Shown here one piece after another: positions 6,327-9,779 of a stretch of 9,779 nucleotides of DNA (the first letter of the stretch is position 1; every line of letters begins with the position of its first letter). The stretch is from Pseudomonadota bacterium (GTDB lineage Bacteria > Cyanobacteriota > Vampirovibrionia > LMEP-6097). Position numbers and translations under genes: made by a program. The notes beneath the pieces were generated by a model that did not search any database, was not told the origin of the DNA, and was given only the letters and a program-made list of their open reading frames with translations. The stretch is taken from NCBI GenBank assembly GCA_009924885.1, contig RFQS01000073.1:1-9779 (forward strand), written 5' to 3'.

Positions 6327-9300
6327 TTAGTTAAAAGTAAACCCTGACTTAGTTTCAAGCTTTAATCCCACTTCCTCACTGGACTTAAGATCATTAATAG
6401 CTTCATCTAATCTAGGTAAATGATTCTTAGTCTTCATAAAATCAAACGTAGAATCAGAATCTAAATTCACTTCTTCTAAGTTAGAATCACCGTCAGAATT
6501 TTTAACTGATTTTAAAGCATGAATATCAAGACCGATAGACTGTAATTCTTTCAAGAGTACTTTAAATGACTCTGGAACTCCAGCTGGAGTAATATTCTCA
6601 CCCTTGACTATCGCTTCGTAAGCTTTAGCACGACCTACCACATCATCAGATTTACGAGTAAGCATTTCCTGAAGAGTATAAGATGCACCATAAGCTTCAA
6701 GTGCCCAACACTCCATTTCACCAAGTCTCTGACCACCAAACTGTGCTTTACCACCAAGAGGCTGTTGAGTAACAAGGCTATAAGGACCTGTAGACCTAGC
6801 GTGAATCTTATCATCAACAAGGTGAACTAGTTTAAGAATATACATAACCCCGACTAATACAGGATTATCAAAATACTCACCAGTACGACCATCTATTAAT
6901 TTAACTTTTCCGTCTGCACCCAACCAAGAATACTTACCGTTCTCTACAGTTCTAGCTTTAGTAATCTCATCCTTAATTAAATTATCAGAAGCACCTTCAC
7001 CAAACATTTCATCAAAAGAAGGGACTTCATAGGCATGATCTAAAATCGTAGCAGCCATACCTAAAATACATTCATAAATCTGACCTACGTTCATACGAGA
7101 AGGAACACCTAGTGGATTTAAAACTATATCTACTGGTGTACCGTCTGGTAAATGTGGCATATCTTCAACTGGAAGAATTCTAGAAATAATACCCTTATTA
7201 CCGTGTCTACCAGCGACTTTATCACCAACAGAAATTCTTCTTTTCTGAGCTATAAAGACTCTAACTATTTTATTAGAAACAGGAGGTAATTCATCACCCT
7301 TATCTCTATCATAAATTCTTACAGCTATAACTCTACCTTTCTCACCATGCGGCACTCTAAGCGAATTATCCTTAACATCTCTAGCTTTCTCACCAAAAAT
7401 AGCTCTAAGGAGTCTTTCTTCAGGAGGATTATCAGATTCACCCTTAGGAGTAATCTTACCGACTAGAATATCATTCTCTTTAACCATGGCTCCGATACGG
7501 ACGATACCATTCTCATCAAGGTGCTTAAGAGCATCTTCACTAATATTAGGAAGCTCTCTCGTGATTTCTTCAGCTCCTAGCTTAGTCTGCCTAGCATCTA
7601 TTTCATATTTTTCAATGTGGATAGATGTATAAACATCCTCTCTAACTAGTCTTTGGGAAATAAGAACCGCATCCTCAAAGTTATATCCTTCCCAAGGCAT
7701 AAACGCGACAAGAAGATTTTTACCTAACGCTAATTCACCTTCACAGGTAGCAGCACCATCAGTAAGTGCTTGACCTGCTTTTACTTCCTGACCAATCTTA
7801 ACGATAGGAGTCTGATTTAGACAGGTATCTTGGTTAGATCTCATATATTTAAGAAGATCATAAGTCTTAAAACCTTTTCCATCTTCAGTAAATTTAATTC
7901 TGATTCTTCTAGAATCAACGTAATCTACGATACCGTCATGATCAGAAATAACCACCATGCCACTATCCCTAGCTACCTGCCCCTCTATACCAGTACCCAC
8001 AAGCGTTCTCTCCGCCTTAAGCAATGGAACAGCCTGACGCTGCATATTAGAACCCATAAGCGCACGGTTCGCATCATCATGCTCTAAGAAAGGGATTAAA
8101 GAAGTACCAATCGAAACGATCTGAATAGGTGAAACACCCACTAAATCTACGTCTTCACCTTTAGTCTCAATAAATTCATTCTTATATTTAACTGGAACCA
8201 TCTCGTTAGTGAAATGCCCAGATTCTTCTATACGAGTATCACCTGTAGCGATCTTAGAATTATCCTCATCGGTAGCAGTATAGTACTTAACTTCATTCGT
8301 AACTACGCCATCAACTACTGATCTATACGGAGTTTCAATAAAACCAAAATCATTAATTCTCGCATGTGAAGCTAAGCTACCAATCAGACCAGCGTTAGGA
8401 CCCTCTGGAGTCTCTACTGGACAAAGTCTTCCGTTTTGGGAAGGGTGAATATCACGAACCGCAAAGCCCGCTCTCTCACGAGATAAACCACCAGGACCAA
8501 GAGCAGAAATACGACGCTTATGCGTTAACTCTGCAAGTGGATTAGTCTGATCCATAAACTGTGATAACTGAGAAGAACCGAAGAACTCTCTAATAGCAGA
8601 AACTAACGGCTTAGGGTTAATCAAGTTAGCTGGAGTCAGACCTTCCTGCTCCTGAAGAGTCATTCTCTCTTTAATAATTCTCTCTATTCTACTTAGACCT
8701 AATCTAAACTGATTCTGAAGTAATTCACCTACTGATCTAACTCTTCTGTTACCCAAGTGATCAATATCATCTATCTGAGCTTCATCAAAATTAAGCTTAA
8801 CTAGATAATCAATAGCTGCAATAAAATCTTCCTTAGTGAGAACTCTTAAATCCTCTGGGGCATTAGGTCCTAATTTTTTATTAAGCTTATATCTACCAAC
8901 AAAACCTAAGTCATACTTCTTAGCATTAAAGAATCTGCTTTCTATAAGCTGCCTAGCACCATCAACAGAAGGATGCTCACCCGGTCTCATTTTTTTATAA
9001 AGCTCGATTAAAGCCTCTTCCTCATTAGAAGTCGGGTCTTTTTCAAATGTCTTAGCCAAGAAATCATAATGAGAGAAAAGATCTTTCATATCCGCCTCGG
9101 TATAACCTAATGCTCTTAGGAAAACCGTTACAGGGATTTTTCTTGTTTTATCAATTTTAATATAAATATAATCAGAAACATCGGTCTCTAACTTAATCCA
9201 AGCACCTCTATTAGGAATCAGTGTCGCATTAAATATTCTCTTACCGCTTGGCTCAATCTCTCTCTTGTAATAGATACCAGGTGATCTAACGATCTGAGAA

Positions 9301-9719
9301 ACGACTACACGCTCAGCACCATTAACAATAAAAGTACCTCTTTCAGTCATCATCGGTATTTCACCGATAAACATCTTACTCTCTTTAATTTCACCACTAT
9401 CTCTATTTACGAAACGCACTTTTATGTATAACTTTTTAGTAAAGCTTTGCTCATTCAGCCTAGCTTCCATAGGAGTTTTAGCTTTATTAGGCTCCTGATG
9501 CTCCTCAAAAGTATAATGATTATGTAAAAAATATAATTCTAATCTGCCTGTATAGTCAGTTACTGGCGAGAAATTTTCTAACTCTTCAGCTAGCCCCTCT
9601 GTCAAAAACCTCTGGAAAGATTGCTTCTGAATTTCGGTTAGATCTGGTAACTTTATTGTTCTTTGTCCCTTATAGGCTTTGACTTTAGGGATCTTACGAG
9701 AATAATTTTTTGTTATCAT
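6327..9719 (-). CDS. rpoB: DNA-directed RNA polymerase subunit beta
   Basis: This 1130-residue protein is the beta subunit of core RNA polymerase, forming one pincer of the clamp and half of the catalytic centre. The N-terminus (L-P-D-L-T-E-I-Q, residues 24-31, then S-F-Q-R-F-L) and F-S-P-V-T-D-Y-T-G-R-L-E-L are typical protrusion-domain markers. The rifampicin pocket at 382-407 keeps the sensitive-type residues Q387, D390, H400, R403, S405 and L407 (E. coli Q513, D516, H526, R529, S531, L533), so I infer rifampicin sensitivity. The active-site region shows M-P-W-E-G-Y-N-F-E-D at 674-683 and G-D-K-V-A-G-R-H-G-N-K-G at 832-843 with the substrate-contacting lysines K834 and K842. After S-F-K-V-L-L-K-E-L-Q-S-I-G-L (1051-1064), where E. 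coli beta nearly ends, there is an acidic tail of about 65 residues; cyanobacterial RpoB also has a tail there. An oddity is Q428-N429 where H-Y is usual. The ATG is supported by the conserved N-terminus, but no good Shine-Dalgarno precedes it. The gene ends in TAA, 25 nt before rpoC1. Confidence 0.98.
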   Translation of the reverse strand: MITKNYSRKIPKVKAYKGQRTIKLPDLTEIQKQSFQRFLTEGLAEELENFSPVTDYTGRLELYFLHNHYTFEEHQEPNKAKTPMEARLNEQSFTKKLYIKVRFVNRDSGEIKESKMFIGEIPMMTERGTFIVNGAERVVVSQIVRSPGIYYKREIEPSGKRIFNATLIPNRGAWIKLETDVSDYIYIKIDKTRKIPVTVFLRALGYTEADMKDLFSHYDFLAKTFEKDPTSNEEEALIELYKKMRPGEHPSVDGARQLIESRFFNAKKYDLGFVGRYKLNKKLGPNAPEDLRVLTKEDFIAAIDYLVKLNFDEAQIDDIDHLGNRRVRSVGELLQNQFRLGLSRIERIIKERMTLQEQEGLTPANLINPKPLVSAIREFFGSSQLSQFMDQTNPLAELTHKRRISALGPGGLSRERAGFAVRDIHPSQNGRLCPVETPEGPNAGLIGSLASHARINDFGFIETPYRSVVDGVVTNEVKYYTATDEDNSKIATGDTRIEESGHFTNEMVPVKYKNEFIETKGEDVDLVGVSPIQIVSIGTSLIPFLEHDDANRALMGSNMQRQAVPLLKAERTLVGTGIEGQVARDSGMVVISDHDGIVDYVDSRRIRIKFTEDGKGFKTYDLLKYMRSNQDTCLNQTPIVKIGQEVKAGQALTDGAATCEGELALGKNLLVAFMPWEGYNFEDAVLISQRLVREDVYTSIHIEKYEIDARQTKLGAEEITRELPNISEDALKHLDENGIVRIGAMVKENDILVGKITPKGESDNPPEERLLRAIFGEKARDVKDNSLRVPHGEKGRVIAVRIYDRDKGDELPPVSNKIVRVFIAQKRRISVGDKVAGRHGNKGIISRILPVEDMPHLPDGTPVDIVLNPLGVPSRMNVGQIYECILGMAATILDHAYEVPSFDEMFGEGASDNLIKDEITKARTVENGKYSWLGADGKVKLIDGRTGEYFDNPVLVGVMYILKLVHLVDDKIHARSTGPYSLVTQQPLGGKAQFGGQRLGEMECWALEAYGASYTLQEMLTRKSDDVVGRAKAYEAIVKGENITPAGVPESFKVLLKELQSIGLDIHALKSVKNSDGDSNLEEVNLDSDSTFDFMKTKNHLPRLDEAINDLKSSEEVGLKLETKSGFTFN

Positions 9720-9779
9720 AGAATGCCGAACGAGGCCCCAATAAGGGTATCCTACTATTGAATTATTTATAATAACATA
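9720..9779 (-). other. Region upstream of rpoB (partial)
   Basis: Only 60 bases upstream of the rpoB start are present. On the minus strand there is an AT-rich stretch containing TATAAA (9766-9771) that could be a -10 element, but any -35 box would straddle or lie outside the edge. Closer to the gene is a GC-richer stretch with small inverted repeats (CCC-TTATT-GGG) and no recognisable ribosome-binding site. No end of an upstream gene such as rplL can be identified. Confidence 0.3.

Noticed and set aside
6635..8087. Small open frames overlapping rpoB in other frames (6635-6820 minus, 7830-8087 plus).
   Set aside because: They lie entirely inside the conserved rpoB coding region with no start signals or protein-like motifs; they are shadows of the real gene.

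Overview
The window carries two things: a short CRISPR array at its left end (124-451) and, filling the rest on the minus strand, the complete operon for the large catalytic subunits of RNA polymerase, in the order rpoB (6327-9719), rpoC1 (4364-6301), rpoC2 (636-4337).

Organism. The beta' subunit is split into two genes, with the break just after a T-T-V-G-R-I-I-F-N segment, and the second half holds an insertion of about 600 residues inside the trigger loop. That arrangement is the signature of Cyanobacteriota and plastids. A CRISPR array argues against a plastid. Base composition is AT-leaning (about 40 % G+C in a line counted by hand). A non-photosynthetic cyanobacterial relative (Vampirovibrionia/Melainabacteria type) or an AT-rich cyanobacterium fits best; this lineage call is inference. 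The CRISPR repeat also ends in a GC hairpin plus GGAAAC, as I recall from cyanobacterial type I-D/III loci.

Layout. Bases 1-123 lie upstream of the array in its inferred direction of transcription and are the candidate leader. Bases 124-451 hold five identical 36-bp repeats and four spacers (36, 36, 36, 40 nt). No cas gene lies inside the window. Bases 452-635 have no gene; they contain a weak hairpin plus U-run that may terminate the rpo operon, and a CRP/FNR-like palindrome. The rpo genes follow with gaps of 26 nt (rpoC1-rpoC2) and 25 nt (rpoB-rpoC1), consistent with one transcript. The last 60 bases (9720-9779) are the start of the region upstream of rpoB.

How the genes work together. RpoB, RpoC1 and RpoC2 join the alpha dimer and omega (encoded elsewhere) to form core RNA polymerase. 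RpoC1 supplies the Mg-binding NADFDGD loop and the N-terminal zinc site. RpoC2 supplies the bridge helix, the trigger loop and the second zinc site. RpoB supplies the rifampicin pocket and the substrate-contacting lysines. All three reading frames look intact. The most notable context is the convergence of the operon and the array: any operon read-through would make RNA antisense to the crRNA precursor.
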